Positions 9,411 to 17,654 of a stretch of 64,000 nucleotides of DNA are shown here, piece after piece. This DNA comes from an uncultured Bacteroidales bacterium. Its GTDB lineage: Bacteria; Bacteroidota; Bacteroidia; Bacteroidales; Bacteroidaceae. The stretch spans positions 16,183 through 80,182 of the forward strand of contig CADCNQ010000006.1 of the NCBI GenBank assembly GCA_902802815.1, given 5' to 3'. The position numbers and the translations under genes were made by a program. A model generated the notes under the pieces. It had not been told where the DNA came from. It worked only from the letters and a program-made list of their open reading frames with translations, and made no database searches. Within the stretch, counting starts at the first letter, position 1. Each line of letters begins with the position of its first letter.

Positions 9411-9442
9411 TTTGCTTGTTTAGATTATTTGTCATACCTTTG
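9411..9442 (+). promoter_or_regulatory. tRNA-Met/tcdA promoter (full -33/-7)
   Basis: TTTG at 9411-9414, a 20-bp gap, then TACCTTTG at 9435-9442: an ideal Bacteroidetes promoter ending 18 bp before the tRNA. It has the same boxes and spacing as the promoter at 63929-63960. Confidence 0.85.
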
Positions 9443-9460
9443 CACCGCTTTTGAAAAAAA

Positions 9461-9534
9461 GGCGGGATAGCTCAGCTGGTTAGAGCGTCGGATTCATAAT
9501 CCGAAGGTCAAGGGTTCAAGTCCCTTTCCCGCTA
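9461..9534 (+). tRNA. tRNA-Met (anticodon CAU), elongator type
   Basis: A full cloverleaf can be folded: acceptor GGCGGGA/TCCCGCT (with a G-U first pair), D stem GCTC/GAGC, anticodon stem TCGGA/TCCGA with loop TTCATAA (anticodon CAT at 9495-9497), variable AGGTC, T stem AAGGG/CCCTT with TTCAAGT, and discriminator A. CCA is not encoded. The initiator features (unpaired 1-72, three G-C pairs in the anticodon stem) are absent, so it is elongator Met. A tRNA-Ile2 whose C34 is lysidinylated cannot be fully excluded. U36-A37 makes it a substrate for t6A formation. Confidence 0.95.
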
Positions 9535-9538
9535 CACG

Positions 9539-10234
9539 ATGAGGGAGATAAGATCAAGATTGCTTTTAGGCGATGAGGTTATGACGCGGCTCAAAGAGAT
9601 ACGCGTCATTATTTTTGGTGTAGGCGGAGTGGGTTCCTGGTGCGCCGAAGCTCTGATTCGCACGGGTTTGCGTCATCTGACAATAGTGGACAGTGACGAT
9701 GTGGCAGAGTCAAACTGCAACAGACAGCTGATGGCCACTACCAAGACAATAGGCAGGCCGAAGGTGGAGGTGCTGGCAGAGAGGCTGAGAGAGATAAATC
9801 CGGATGCGGACATCATAGCATTGGCGCAGCGTTACACAGCGGAGACCGCAGGAAGTTTCTGTCTGGAGAACTACGACTATGTGATGGACTGTATTGATTC
9901 GCTGAGGGACAAAACGGACCTGATATGTAAGGCACTGGAAAATTCCGGCAGCAGGCTGTTCTGCAGTATGGGTGCCGCACTAAGGACAGATCCTACGCGG
10001 GTGCGGGTGACGGAGTTCTGGAAGGTGAAGGGAGATGCACTGGCACGGGCGCTGCGCACACAGTTCAAGAAACAGGAGCGCTTCCCGAAGAGAAAATTCA
10101 AATGCGTCTATAGCGAAGAGCCAGCCGGCAGGAACTGCTTTGAGGCAGACGGAAACGGCAGTCTGATGCAAGTGACCGCCGCTTTCGGTGTGACACTGGC
10201 ATCGCTGGTCGTCAACGATTTGCGGGCACTGTAA
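9539..10234 (+). CDS. tcdA: tRNA threonylcarbamoyladenosine dehydratase (CsdL/TcdA)
   Basis: E1-like enzyme that uses ATP to dehydrate t6A37 to its cyclic form ct6A in tRNAs reading ANN codons. The 231 residues show the ThiF/E1 nucleotide-binding glycine motif VIIFGVGGVGSWCAEAL (residues about 23-39), the adenylate-site text SDDVAESNCNRQ, and the C-terminal CVYSEEP typical of TcdA. The ATG lies 4 bases after the last base of tRNA-Met, so no separate promoter or Shine-Dalgarno site is possible. tRNA 3' processing would leave a nearly leaderless message. No start codon exists further upstream in frame within the tRNA. The 3' end overlaps the convergent GH2 gene by 23 bp. Confidence 0.93.
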   Translation: MREIRSRLLLGDEVMTRLKEIRVIIFGVGGVGSWCAEALIRTGLRHLTIVDSDDVAESNCNRQLMATTKTIGRPKVEVLAERLREINPDADIIALAQRYTAETAGSFCLENYDYVMDCIDSLRDKTDLICKALENSGSRLFCSMGAALRTDPTRVRVTEFWKVKGDALARALRTQFKKQERFPKRKFKCVYSEEPAGRNCFEADGNGSLMQVTAAFGVTLASLVVNDLRAL

Positions 10235-12719
10235 TACGTCCCTTTATTTTTCCGCTGGTAGCGGTGAGCGTGAATTCTCCGCTACCGTCGGTCTCCACGA
10301 TGACTGTGCACTGACCGGAGAAGAGATGCATGCGAGGTTCCTGTAACGGATCCAATGAGGTGGGGTCGCCGTTTGCTGCTGCCTTGAAACGTGCGTTGCC
10401 GTTCACGGAGAATTCCACGAGGGCATTGCCATCGGGACACAGCACACCTTTTCTGTCCACCAACGATACGGTGATGTAGCAGAGATTGTCGCCCGGAGTG
10501 TAGTAGGAGGTCTGCAAATCCAGTCGGTGGGGCTTTGAAGCCGTGTGCTTTGTCGTCGTGTGTACGACGTTGCCCCCTGCATCAAGAAACTCTACCTTAA
10601 GCTCTCCTGCCTGATACGGCACATCCGGCCAGATAAGTCTGTAGCGCTTGAGAAGCCACAGGGGATCTTTGTCTTTCAGTGCCTCGCTTTCCTCGCGGGA
10701 GAGTTTGCGGACTTCTCCGTGCAGTTTGCCGTTGACGTAGAGCCGTGCTGCGGGACACTGGCTGTAGGCTACCACAGGAATGGTGTCACCCGCATTCCAA
10801 TTCCAGTGAGGCAGCACATGGAATGTGCCGGAATCGCGCCATTGGCTCTGATAGAGATAATAGCGGTCCTTGGGGATGGAGGCCAGGTCGATAATGCCGA
10901 ATAAGGAGGAATGACTGGGCCATGAGTCGGTGTCGTAGGGGGAAGGTTCTCCGAGGTAGTCGAAACCGGTCCACACAAACTGTCCCATCGTCCAGTCGAA
11001 GTCGTCCTGCAGACGGAAATCCTCGTCGGGGACATTACTCCACGAACATGCTTCGGTGTCGTAGCCGGAGGACTGATGACCGTCGTGTTTGGCACCTTTG
11101 CGCAGGGCGAAAGGAAGGTGGTACACACCGCGTGAGGATACTGTGGAGGCTGTCTCCGAACCGAGAATGAACTTTTGGGGGAGCGTCTCGTAGGCTTTCT
11201 CATAGAGATGTGTCCGATAGTTCAGGCCGGGAACATCCAGTGCATCGGCAAATCCGCTGCGCAAGACGTTTTGCACCTGATCCATGCCGCACGTCACGGG
11301 ACGGGTGGGGTCCTGCTCGTGACAGAAGAACTGCATGGCTTTCGCCAGTTCTTTGCCGTCCTCGCTGTGCTGCTGGGGAATCTCGTTACCGATGCTCCAC
11401 ATTACCACAGAGGGATGGTTGCGGAAATTCATTATCATATTTTTGATGTCGTGCTGAGCCCACACCATCGGGTATTCGGATTTTGGTGTGTCGGTCATCT
11501 CGTTGAACCAGCAATGATAGCCGTTCTTGCATTTGGCAACAGTCCATTCGTCGAAGGATTCCACCATAACCATCAGACCGATGGAGTCGCACAGCTCAAC
11601 CTGCTGCGGGTCGGGCATATTGTGGGCGGTGCGGATAGCGTCCGCTCCCATGTCTTTCAACATGAGAAGCTGGTGGCGCAGGGCGTCGCGGTGGACGGCA
11701 GTTCCGAGGGGACCAAGGTCGTGATGAAGGCACACACCGCGGAACTTGCGCTTCTCACCGTTGAGGAAGAATCCTTCTCCCTTTCTCAGTGTCACCTCCC
11801 TGATGCCGAAACTCGTGGTGAACGTGTCGACGACAACTCCGTTTTCTATGATGCGCGAGCAGGCACGGTAGAGATGCGGTGTCTCGGGGGTCCACAATTC
11901 GGGCTGCGGGACGCTGAAACGCTGGATCATCTCTGCGTTTCCGTCTGTTGCCGGAGATGTGAAGTCGGTGTTGGAAGCAACGATGTTTCCATTCCTGTCG
12001 AGGATGTTTGTCTCCACGATGATTTTATAAGAGGATGTCCCTGCGATGGCGGTGGTGAGAAGCACATCCCACGAGGACTCGTCTTTCGGGGTGGTGACGA
12101 TGCTCGTTCCCCACACGGGCACGTGCACCTTTGCGGCTGATATGAGGTGAACCCTGCGGAAAAGTCCTGCTCCGGGATACCAGCGGCTGCTCTCGCTGGG
12201 ATTGTTCAGGCGTATGGCCAGGATGTTGGTCTCGCCGTTGTCTTTGAGGTAGGGGGTGAGGTCAAAAGTATAACTGTTGTATCCGTAAGGCCATATGCCG
12301 AGGCGTTGTCCGTTGATGAAGACAAGGGAATGGGACATGGCACCATCAACAAGCAGTGTGACGGAACCTTTTGACTTGCCTGTCCCCTGAGGGGTGAGGA
12401 AGCGGGTGCGATACCAGCCAGTTCCCATCCAAGGCAGACCGCCAGTGCGACCGGTCTTCAATGTGGCAACGGATTCTCCGTTTTGCTTGACAGCAACGTT
12501 TTGTAAGTCGTTGTCTCCGGAAAACGGCATGGTGATAGCCCAGTCGTGGGGCACCTTTACCGGTTCCCACTGACTGTCGTCCAGATTTTCCTGTTCGCCT
12601 CCTTCCACTTCCCCGAGATGGAAACGCCATTCGGAAAGCAGTGAATCACGTCGTTCAACGGCAGAAATATTAATCAGAAAAAAACAAAGAAAAGCGGAAA
12701 TAAATAGAATATTTTTCAT
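10212..12719 (-). CDS. Secreted glycoside hydrolase family 2 (beta-galactosidase-like)
   Basis: Retaining exo-glycosidase of 835 residues. A signal peptide (MKNILFISAFLCFFLINISA) is followed by the GH2 sugar-binding domain (LPWMGTGWYRTRF, NGQRLGIWPYGYNSYTFDL), the Ig-like domain, and the TIM barrel with the acid/base in VVMWSIGNEIP (E446) and the nucleophile in ILGSETAST (E522). C-terminal beta domains complete it. The start at 12719 gives a proper signal peptide; the in-frame ATG at 12740 sits almost on the -7 box. The enzyme probably acts in the periplasm or outside. Beta-galactosidase is the likeliest activity, but GH2 also includes glucuronidases and mannosidases. Confidence 0.9.
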   Translation of the reverse strand: MKNILFISAFLCFFLINISAVERRDSLLSEWRFHLGEVEGGEQENLDDSQWEPVKVPHDWAITMPFSGDNDLQNVAVKQNGESVATLKTGRTGGLPWMGTGWYRTRFLTPQGTGKSKGSVTLLVDGAMSHSLVFINGQRLGIWPYGYNSYTFDLTPYLKDNGETNILAIRLNNPSESSRWYPGAGLFRRVHLISAAKVHVPVWGTSIVTTPKDESSWDVLLTTAIAGTSSYKIIVETNILDRNGNIVASNTDFTSPATDGNAEMIQRFSVPQPELWTPETPHLYRACSRIIENGVVVDTFTTSFGIREVTLRKGEGFFLNGEKRKFRGVCLHHDLGPLGTAVHRDALRHQLLMLKDMGADAIRTAHNMPDPQQVELCDSIGLMVMVESFDEWTVAKCKNGYHCWFNEMTDTPKSEYPMVWAQHDIKNMIMNFRNHPSVVMWSIGNEIPQQHSEDGKELAKAMQFFCHEQDPTRPVTCGMDQVQNVLRSGFADALDVPGLNYRTHLYEKAYETLPQKFILGSETASTVSSRGVYHLPFALRKGAKHDGHQSSGYDTEACSWSNVPDEDFRLQDDFDWTMGQFVWTGFDYLGEPSPYDTDSWPSHSSLFGIIDLASIPKDRYYLYQSQWRDSGTFHVLPHWNWNAGDTIPVVAYSQCPAARLYVNGKLHGEVRKLSREESEALKDKDPLWLLKRYRLIWPDVPYQAGELKVEFLDAGGNVVHTTTKHTASKPHRLDLQTSYYTPGDNLCYITVSLVDRKGVLCPDGNALVEFSVNGNARFKAAANGDPTSLDPLQEPRMHLFSGQCTVIVETDGSGEFTLTATSGKIKGRITVPANR

Positions 12720-12741
12720 CTCATAACAGTCTGTTCGCATG

Positions 12742-12749
12742 CAAAAATA
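12742..12749 (-). promoter_or_regulatory. -7 box of the GH2 gene
   Basis: The minus strand reads TATTTTTG followed by CATGCGAA. The same 15-base block (TCGCATGCAAAAATA on the plus strand) also occurs at the holB promoter near 21690-21704. Confidence 0.5.
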
Positions 12750-12813
12750 TAAAAAAAACTCTTTCTGCCGTCTTTTTTGAAAACAGGATGGAGATTAACT
12801 CCTCATTTTTTTA

Positions 12814-12821
12814 TAATTTTG
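12814..12821 (+). promoter_or_regulatory. -7 box of the purH-mre operon
   Basis: TAATTTTG (TAnnTTTG) lies 42 bp before the ATG at 12864. The -33 element is not obvious at normal spacing. Confidence 0.45.
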
Positions 12822-12863
12822 CGCACGAAAAATGTGAAATAACAAATCTCAAGTATTATAAAT

Positions 12864-13457
12864 ATGGCAGAAAACAGAAAAATCAGGCGCGCTCTCGTGA
12901 GTGTTTTCCATAAGGATGGACTGGATGAAATCTTGAAGACGTTGCATGCTCAGGGAGTGGAACTGCTCTCCACCGGCGGCACGCAGTCCTTTATCGAAAG
13001 TCTGGGCATTCCCTGCACTAAGGTGGAGGACGTGACATCATATCCCAGTATTCTCGGGGGCAGAGTGAAGACATTGCATCCCAAGGTGTTCGGCGGCATA
13101 TTGGGACGTCGTGAGAACGAGGGAGACCAGCAGCAGATGGCACAGTATGAGATTCCTGCTATCGATCTGGTAATTGTGGATTTGTATCCTTTCGAGGAGA
13201 CCGTTAAGAGCGGCGCTTCCGAGGTTGATATTATAGAGAAGATAGACATCGGAGGCATTTCTCTCATCAGAGCCGGTGCAAAGAACTTCAGGGATGTCAT
13301 AATTGTTCCCTCCAAGGCGGAATACAACCCCCTGCTCGACTTACTTCATAAGAAGGGCGGCGAGAGCGATATTGACGACAGAAAGTGGTTCGCAAAGCAG
13401 GCATTCGGTGTAAGCAGTCACTATGATACTGCCATCCATTCATATTTTTGCAAGTAA
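12864..13457 (+). CDS. purH: Stand-alone IMP cyclohydrolase domain of PurH
   Basis: Closes the purine ring (FAICAR to IMP). The 197 residues match only the N-terminal MGS-like half of normal PurH: RRALVSVFHKDGLDEI, LLSTGGTQSF, TSYPSILGGRVKTLHPK, LGRRENEGDQQQM, DLVIVDLYPFEET, KIDIGGISLIRAGAKN. Normal PurH has about 500-530 residues and carries AICAR transformylase after about residue 200. Here the frame stops exactly at the linker (SSHYDTAIHSYFCK) and no transformylase sequence follows; mreB begins 20 bp later. The clean break suggests a real domain split rather than decay, so the transformylase should be encoded elsewhere. The gene heads the cell-shape operon. Confidence 0.9.
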   Translation: MAENRKIRRALVSVFHKDGLDEILKTLHAQGVELLSTGGTQSFIESLGIPCTKVEDVTSYPSILGGRVKTLHPKVFGGILGRRENEGDQQQMAQYEIPAIDLVIVDLYPFEETVKSGASEVDIIEKIDIGGISLIRAGAKNFRDVIIVPSKAEYNPLLDLLHKKGGESDIDDRKWFAKQAFGVSSHYDTAIHSYFCK

Positions 13458-13477
13458 GGAGTAACAATTAGAAATAC

Positions 13478-14497
13478 ATGGGTTTTTTCAGTTTTACTAA
13501 AGAGGTCTCGATGGACCTCGGTACAGCAAACACCGTTATCATCTGCGATAATCACATCGTGGTGGACCAGCCCAGTGTGGTGGCAATGAACCGCCAAACG
13601 GGTGCGATGGTTGCTGTTGGCGAAAAGGCCAAGATGATGTATGAGAAGACGAGCCCGGATATCCGTACGGTACGTCCTCTCAGAGACGGTGTCATAGCAG
13701 ACTTTAACGCGTGTGAACTGATGATGCGCGGACTGCTTAAGATGGTGGATACAGGCAAGCATCTCTTCACACCTTCATTGAGGATGGTTATAGGTGTTCC
13801 CAGCGGTTCTACGGAAGTGGAGCTGCGTGCCGTGCGCGACAGCGCGGAGCGAGCCGGAGCACGCGAGGTGTATCTTGTGTACGAACCGATGGCTGCCGCA
13901 ATAGGTATCGGCTTGGATGTTCTTGCTCCGGAAGGTAATATGGTAGTGGATATCGGCGGCGGTTCCACGGAAGTTGCTGTGATTTCATTGGGCGGTATCG
14001 TTTCTGACAAGAGTCTGCGAATTGCAGGCGATGAGTTCACGGAAGACATTCAGGAATATATGTCCCGTCAGCACAATGTGCGTGTCAGTGAGCGTATGGC
14101 CGAGCGTATCAAGATAAATGTGGGCAGTGCGTTGTCAGATTTGGGTGATGAGGCTCCGGAGGATTACGTTGTGTGCGGTCCCAACAAGATTACGGCCCTG
14201 CCGATGGAGGTGAGTGTCACGTATCAGGAGGTGGCACGCTGTCTGGAGAAGACAATCGCAAAGATAGAAAGCGCTATTCTGGCTGCTCTTGAGGATACAC
14301 CGCCTGAACTGTATGCTGATATCGTGCGCAACGGTATATGGCTCACCGGCGGCGGAGCTCTGCTTCGTGGTCTGAGTACTCGTTTGCAGGATAAACTCAA
14401 TATCCCGTTCCATGTGGCCGAGGACCCGCTTCATAGCGTTGTGAAGGGTACGGGTGCGGTTCTCAAGGATATAAACAACTTCCCATTCCTGATGTAG
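13478..14497 (+). CDS. mreB: Rod-shape-determining actin homologue MreB
   Basis: Filament-forming ATPase under the inner membrane that directs lateral wall synthesis. The 339 residues are of normal length. Visible are the amphipathic N-terminus (MGFFSFTKEVSMDLG), the phosphate-1 loop SMDLGTANT, the phosphate-2 region MVVDIGGGSTEVAVISLGG, EPMAAAIGIG, and the adenosine motif IWLTGGGALLRGL. It is the first gene of the mreBCD-mrdA-rodA block, 20 bp after purH. Its TAG stop abuts the next gene's TTG start with no gap. Confidence 0.97.
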   Translation: MGFFSFTKEVSMDLGTANTVIICDNHIVVDQPSVVAMNRQTGAMVAVGEKAKMMYEKTSPDIRTVRPLRDGVIADFNACELMMRGLLKMVDTGKHLFTPSLRMVIGVPSGSTEVELRAVRDSAERAGAREVYLVYEPMAAAIGIGLDVLAPEGNMVVDIGGGSTEVAVISLGGIVSDKSLRIAGDEFTEDIQEYMSRQHNVRVSERMAERIKINVGSALSDLGDEAPEDYVVCGPNKITALPMEVSVTYQEVARCLEKTIAKIESAILAALEDTPPELYADIVRNGIWLTGGGALLRGLSTRLQDKLNIPFHVAEDPLHSVVKGTGAVLKDINNFPFLM

Positions 14498-15298
14498 TTG
14501 AGAACGATATTCACTTTCCTTTGGAAAAAGATACACTGGCTTGTTTTCCTCCTTCTGGAGGGAACAAGTCTGTTTCTTGTTGTAAGACACAATAATTATC
14601 AGGGAAGTGTGTTCTTCACCCAGTCTAATATCGTGGTGTCTAAGTTGCTCAGCATGGAATCGAGTTTGTTGAGGTACAGTAACATGATAAGTGAAAATCG
14701 CAAGCTTACCCAACGCAACGTGTTGCTTCAGCAGCAGGTGGCACAATTGCGGGAGGCAGTTGCGACACTCAGTCACGACAGTACGGAGACGGAACGTATT
14801 CTTGCCGCAAGCCTGGCAGGATACGAACTGATTCCAGCTCGGGTGACAGCCTGTAGCGTATGGCTTTTGGATAATACGCTTACGATAGACCGTGGAAGCA
14901 AAGACGGTGTGGAAGAAGGTATGGGAGTGGCATGCGGAACGGGCATTGTCGGTATTGTCACTCAGGTGAGTGCACACAGTGCTCAGGTGATGAGCATTCT
15001 TAATACGAGAAGCAATATCACATGCCGTATACGCGGCACCGGTTATATCGGTTACCTTCATTGGCAAGGCGGCAATATGCTTGTGTCAACGATGGACGAT
15101 GTGCCTCACCATGCTCGTATCAAGGTGGGACAGGCTGTGGAAACAAGCGGTTATTCACAGGTGTTCCCGGCGGGTATATTTGTGGGAAGAATAAATAAAA
15201 TCGGGACTTCGCCGGACGGTTTGAGTTTCCGTCTCTCTGTGCAGTTGTCTACGGATATGGCTCGTCTGGAGAACGTGGTTGTGATAAAAAACAATTAG
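14498..15298 (+). CDS. mreC: Rod-shape-determining protein MreC
   Basis: Bitopic periplasmic scaffold that links MreB and MreD with PBP2. The 266 residues have an N-terminal membrane helix (IHWLVFLLLEGTSLFLVV), a coiled coil (about 55-90, LLQQQVAQLREAVATL) and the beta-barrel MreC domain (TIDRGSKDGVEEGMGV, GIVGIVTQVSAHSAQVM). The start is an unusual TTG at 14498, directly after the mreB stop. It is chosen because the following residues (RTIFTFLWKKIHW) align with the start of other Bacteroidetes MreC proteins, and no ATG lies before the membrane helix. Expression is probably coupled to mreB termination. Confidence 0.93.
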   Translation: MRTIFTFLWKKIHWLVFLLLEGTSLFLVVRHNNYQGSVFFTQSNIVVSKLLSMESSLLRYSNMISENRKLTQRNVLLQQQVAQLREAVATLSHDSTETERILAASLAGYELIPARVTACSVWLLDNTLTIDRGSKDGVEEGMGVACGTGIVGIVTQVSAHSAQVMSILNTRSNITCRIRGTGYIGYLHWQGGNMLVSTMDDVPHHARIKVGQAVETSGYSQVFPAGIFVGRINKIGTSPDGLSFRLSVQLSTDMARLENVVVIKNN

Positions 15299-15301
15299 GA
15301 T

Positions 15302-15811
15302 ATGCAGGGTAAAGACGTCTTACACCGGTTGATGCAACTTTCTGCATTGCTACTCTTGCAGGTTGTTGTCCTGAATCATATCCATCTGGGCATGTATGCA
15401 ATACCGCTGGTGATGGTGTTGTTTGTGGTGTGGGCTCCACTGAATACACCGCCGATAAGGCTGATGATAGCATCATTCTTCTGCGGCTTGATACTGGACA
15501 TGTTCTCAGGAACAACGGGTATGAGTGCTGCAGCCCTTACGTGTGCTGCGTTCGTACAGCGCCCGTTGCTCAGTGCTATGGTGCCGAAGGAGGCAATGGA
15601 GACGACGGAACCGTCGTATGCCACCATGGGAAAAGCCAAATACCCGATATACATATTCGTGCTGTTTTTTGTACATCATATTGTATTTTTTGTACTTGAG
15701 GATTTTAGTTTTACGGATTTCCCGGGTATGAGCATGTCGTGTCTCACTTCTCTCTTAGTGTCCTATCCCCTCGGACTTTTGCTGGATTATGTTAGAAGAA
15801 AGAGACTTTAA
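15302..15811 (+). CDS. mreD: Rod-shape-determining protein MreD
   Basis: Polytopic inner-membrane partner of MreC. The 169 residues contain about five or six hydrophobic helices (LLLLQVVVLNHIHLG, IPLVMVLFVVWAPL, LMIASFFCGLILDMF) with the family motif GLILDMFSGTTGMSAAALT. The gene starts 3 bp after mreC and its end overlaps mrdA by 23 bp, so it belongs to the same transcript. Confidence 0.93.
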   Translation: MQGKDVLHRLMQLSALLLLQVVVLNHIHLGMYAIPLVMVLFVVWAPLNTPPIRLMIASFFCGLILDMFSGTTGMSAAALTCAAFVQRPLLSAMVPKEAMETTEPSYATMGKAKYPIYIFVLFFVHHIVFFVLEDFSFTDFPGMSMSCLTSLLVSYPLGLLLDYVRRKRL

Positions 15812-17654
15812 TGCAGAAGGAAGGAAGTGGGTCATTGGAGGTATAGCTGTTGTCATCGTACTCGTCTATATCGTTCGTCTCTTTTTTCTTCAGCTTCTCA
15901 GTGAGGATTTTCGTGTCAAGGCAGACAGTAATGCATTCTACCACAGAGTGCAGTACCCGGCCCGTGGAGCGATAAGAGACCGCAAAGGGCATCTGTTGGT
16001 CTATAATCAACCGGCCTACGACATAATGGTTGTCATGAACGAGCAGAAAGGGGTTGACACGATGGGTATATGCCGTGATCTGCATATTGACAAGGCCTGG
16101 TATATCCGGCGTATGGAGGAGATTAAGGACCCGTGGAGAAATCCCGGTTACAGCAACTATACACAGCAACTTTTCATGTCGCAGCTGTCTGTGGAGGAGT
16201 TCTCGAGATTCCGTGAGAAACTGTTCCACTATCCAGGTTTCTATATTCAGAAGCGCAGTATCCGTCAATACGAGCGTCCGATAGGAGCACACATTCTGGG
16301 TGATGTGGGTGAGGTGGGACCCAAAGATATTGAGTCGGATGACTATTATAAGATGGGGGACTATATCGGCAAACTCGGTGTAGAAAGATATTACGAGAAA
16401 CAACTTCGCGGCATAAAGGGTGAGGAGATTCTTCTGCGTGATGCCCGGGGGCGCATAAAGGGACATTATCAAGGTGGAAAGTATGACAAGATGCCTGTTC
16501 CGGGAAAAAATCTCACCTTGTCAATAGATGCTGATCTGCAGGCGCTGGGCGAGAGACTGATGGAAGGCAAGAAGGGTGGCATTGTAGCGATAGAACCTCA
16601 GACCGGGGAAATCCTCTGCATGGTGTCTGCACCTTCCTACGATCCTAGTATTATGGTCGGACGCCAAAGAGGAAAGAATAATCTCAAACTCAGTCAAGAC
16701 CCAAACAAACCGCTACTGAATCGTGCTATTATGGGTACCTACCCTCCCGGTAGTACGTTTAAAACTGGGCAGGCTCTCACGTTCCTTCAGGAGGGTATTA
16801 TTACACCGTCCACGGCATTCCCCTGTTCACGCGGTTTTCATTACGGAGGTCTGACCGTAGGATGCCACTCTCACGGAGCGCCGCTTCCTCTCGAACCGGC
16901 CATCGCCACATCGTGTAATGCGTTTTTCTGTTGGGGCTTACTGAACATGTTCAGCAACAGACACAAGTATCCCACGGTGCAGGATGCTATGACAACATGG
17001 AAAGACTATATGGTGTCAATGGGATTTGGTTATGCCCTTGGAGTGGATCTCCCAGGAGAGAAGCGTGGTATGATTCCCAATGCGGCATTCTACGATAAGG
17101 TGAATCGCGGTTCGTGGAACGGACTTACCGTTATCAGTATCTCCATCGGGCAGGGCGAGGTGACTCTCACTCCTCTGCAGATAGCCAATCTCGGAGCGAC
17201 AATAGCCAATCGCGGATGGTTTATTACTCCTCATATCGTGAAACATATCCAGGACGAGCCGTTGGATTCCCTCTACCGTACGAGACGCTATACGATGGTG
17301 GAAAGGAAGAACTACGAGCTGGTAGTGGAGGGTATGCGACGGGCTGTGACTGGCGGTACATGCCGTTCGGCGGAGACGTCCATGTATGAGGTTTGCGGTA
17401 AGACAGGTACTGCGCAGAATCCTCACGGCAAGGACCATTCGGCATTTATGGGATTTGCTCCCAAGGAAGATCCGAAGATTGCTATCTGTGTCTATGTGGA
17501 GAACGGAGAGTGGGGAGCAACCTACGGAGTACCTATAGGAGCACTGATGATGGAGCAGTATATCAACGGACATCTTTCGGAGAATTCGAAAAAAAAGGCA
17601 GAGATGTTCCAGAATCGTCATATTATAACAAGTACGGCAGAAGATGAAGAGTGA
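15789..17654 (+). CDS. mrdA: Penicillin-binding protein 2 (elongasome transpeptidase)
   Basis: Class B transpeptidase that cross-links peptidoglycan during elongation. The 621 residues have one N-terminal membrane anchor (about 14-37), a PBP dimerisation domain (YPARGAIRDRKGHLLVYNQP), and the transpeptidase domain. Catalytic motifs are YPPGSTFKTG (S322 nucleophile), ATSCNAFF (SxN) and CGKTGTAQNPHG (K538 of KTG). Its start overlaps mreD by 23 bp and its end overlaps rodA by 11 bp. RodA, its glycosyltransferase partner, follows directly. Confidence 0.97.
   Translation: MLEERDFNAEGRKWVIGGIAVVIVLVYIVRLFFLQLLSEDFRVKADSNAFYHRVQYPARGAIRDRKGHLLVYNQPAYDIMVVMNEQKGVDTMGICRDLHIDKAWYIRRMEEIKDPWRNPGYSNYTQQLFMSQLSVEEFSRFREKLFHYPGFYIQKRSIRQYERPIGAHILGDVGEVGPKDIESDDYYKMGDYIGKLGVERYYEKQLRGIKGEEILLRDARGRIKGHYQGGKYDKMPVPGKNLTLSIDADLQALGERLMEGKKGGIVAIEPQTGEILCMVSAPSYDPSIMVGRQRGKNNLKLSQDPNKPLLNRAIMGTYPPGSTFKTGQALTFLQEGIITPSTAFPCSRGFHYGGLTVGCHSHGAPLPLEPAIATSCNAFFCWGLLNMFSNRHKYPTVQDAMTTWKDYMVSMGFGYALGVDLPGEKRGMIPNAAFYDKVNRGSWNGLTVISISIGQGEVTLTPLQIANLGATIANRGWFITPHIVKHIQDEPLDSLYRTRRYTMVERKNYELVVEGMRRAVTGGTCRSAETSMYEVCGKTGTAQNPHGKDHSAFMGFAPKEDPKIAICVYVENGEWGATYGVPIGALMMEQYINGHLSENSKKKAEMFQNRHIITSTAEDEE

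Noticed and set aside
9461..9534. Initiator tRNA-fMet
   Set aside because: The first base pair can form (G-U) and the anticodon stem lacks the three G-C pairs of initiators.
12864..13457. Annotating this gene as full bifunctional PurH
   Set aside because: The transformylase half is absent; only cyclohydrolase motifs are present before the stop.
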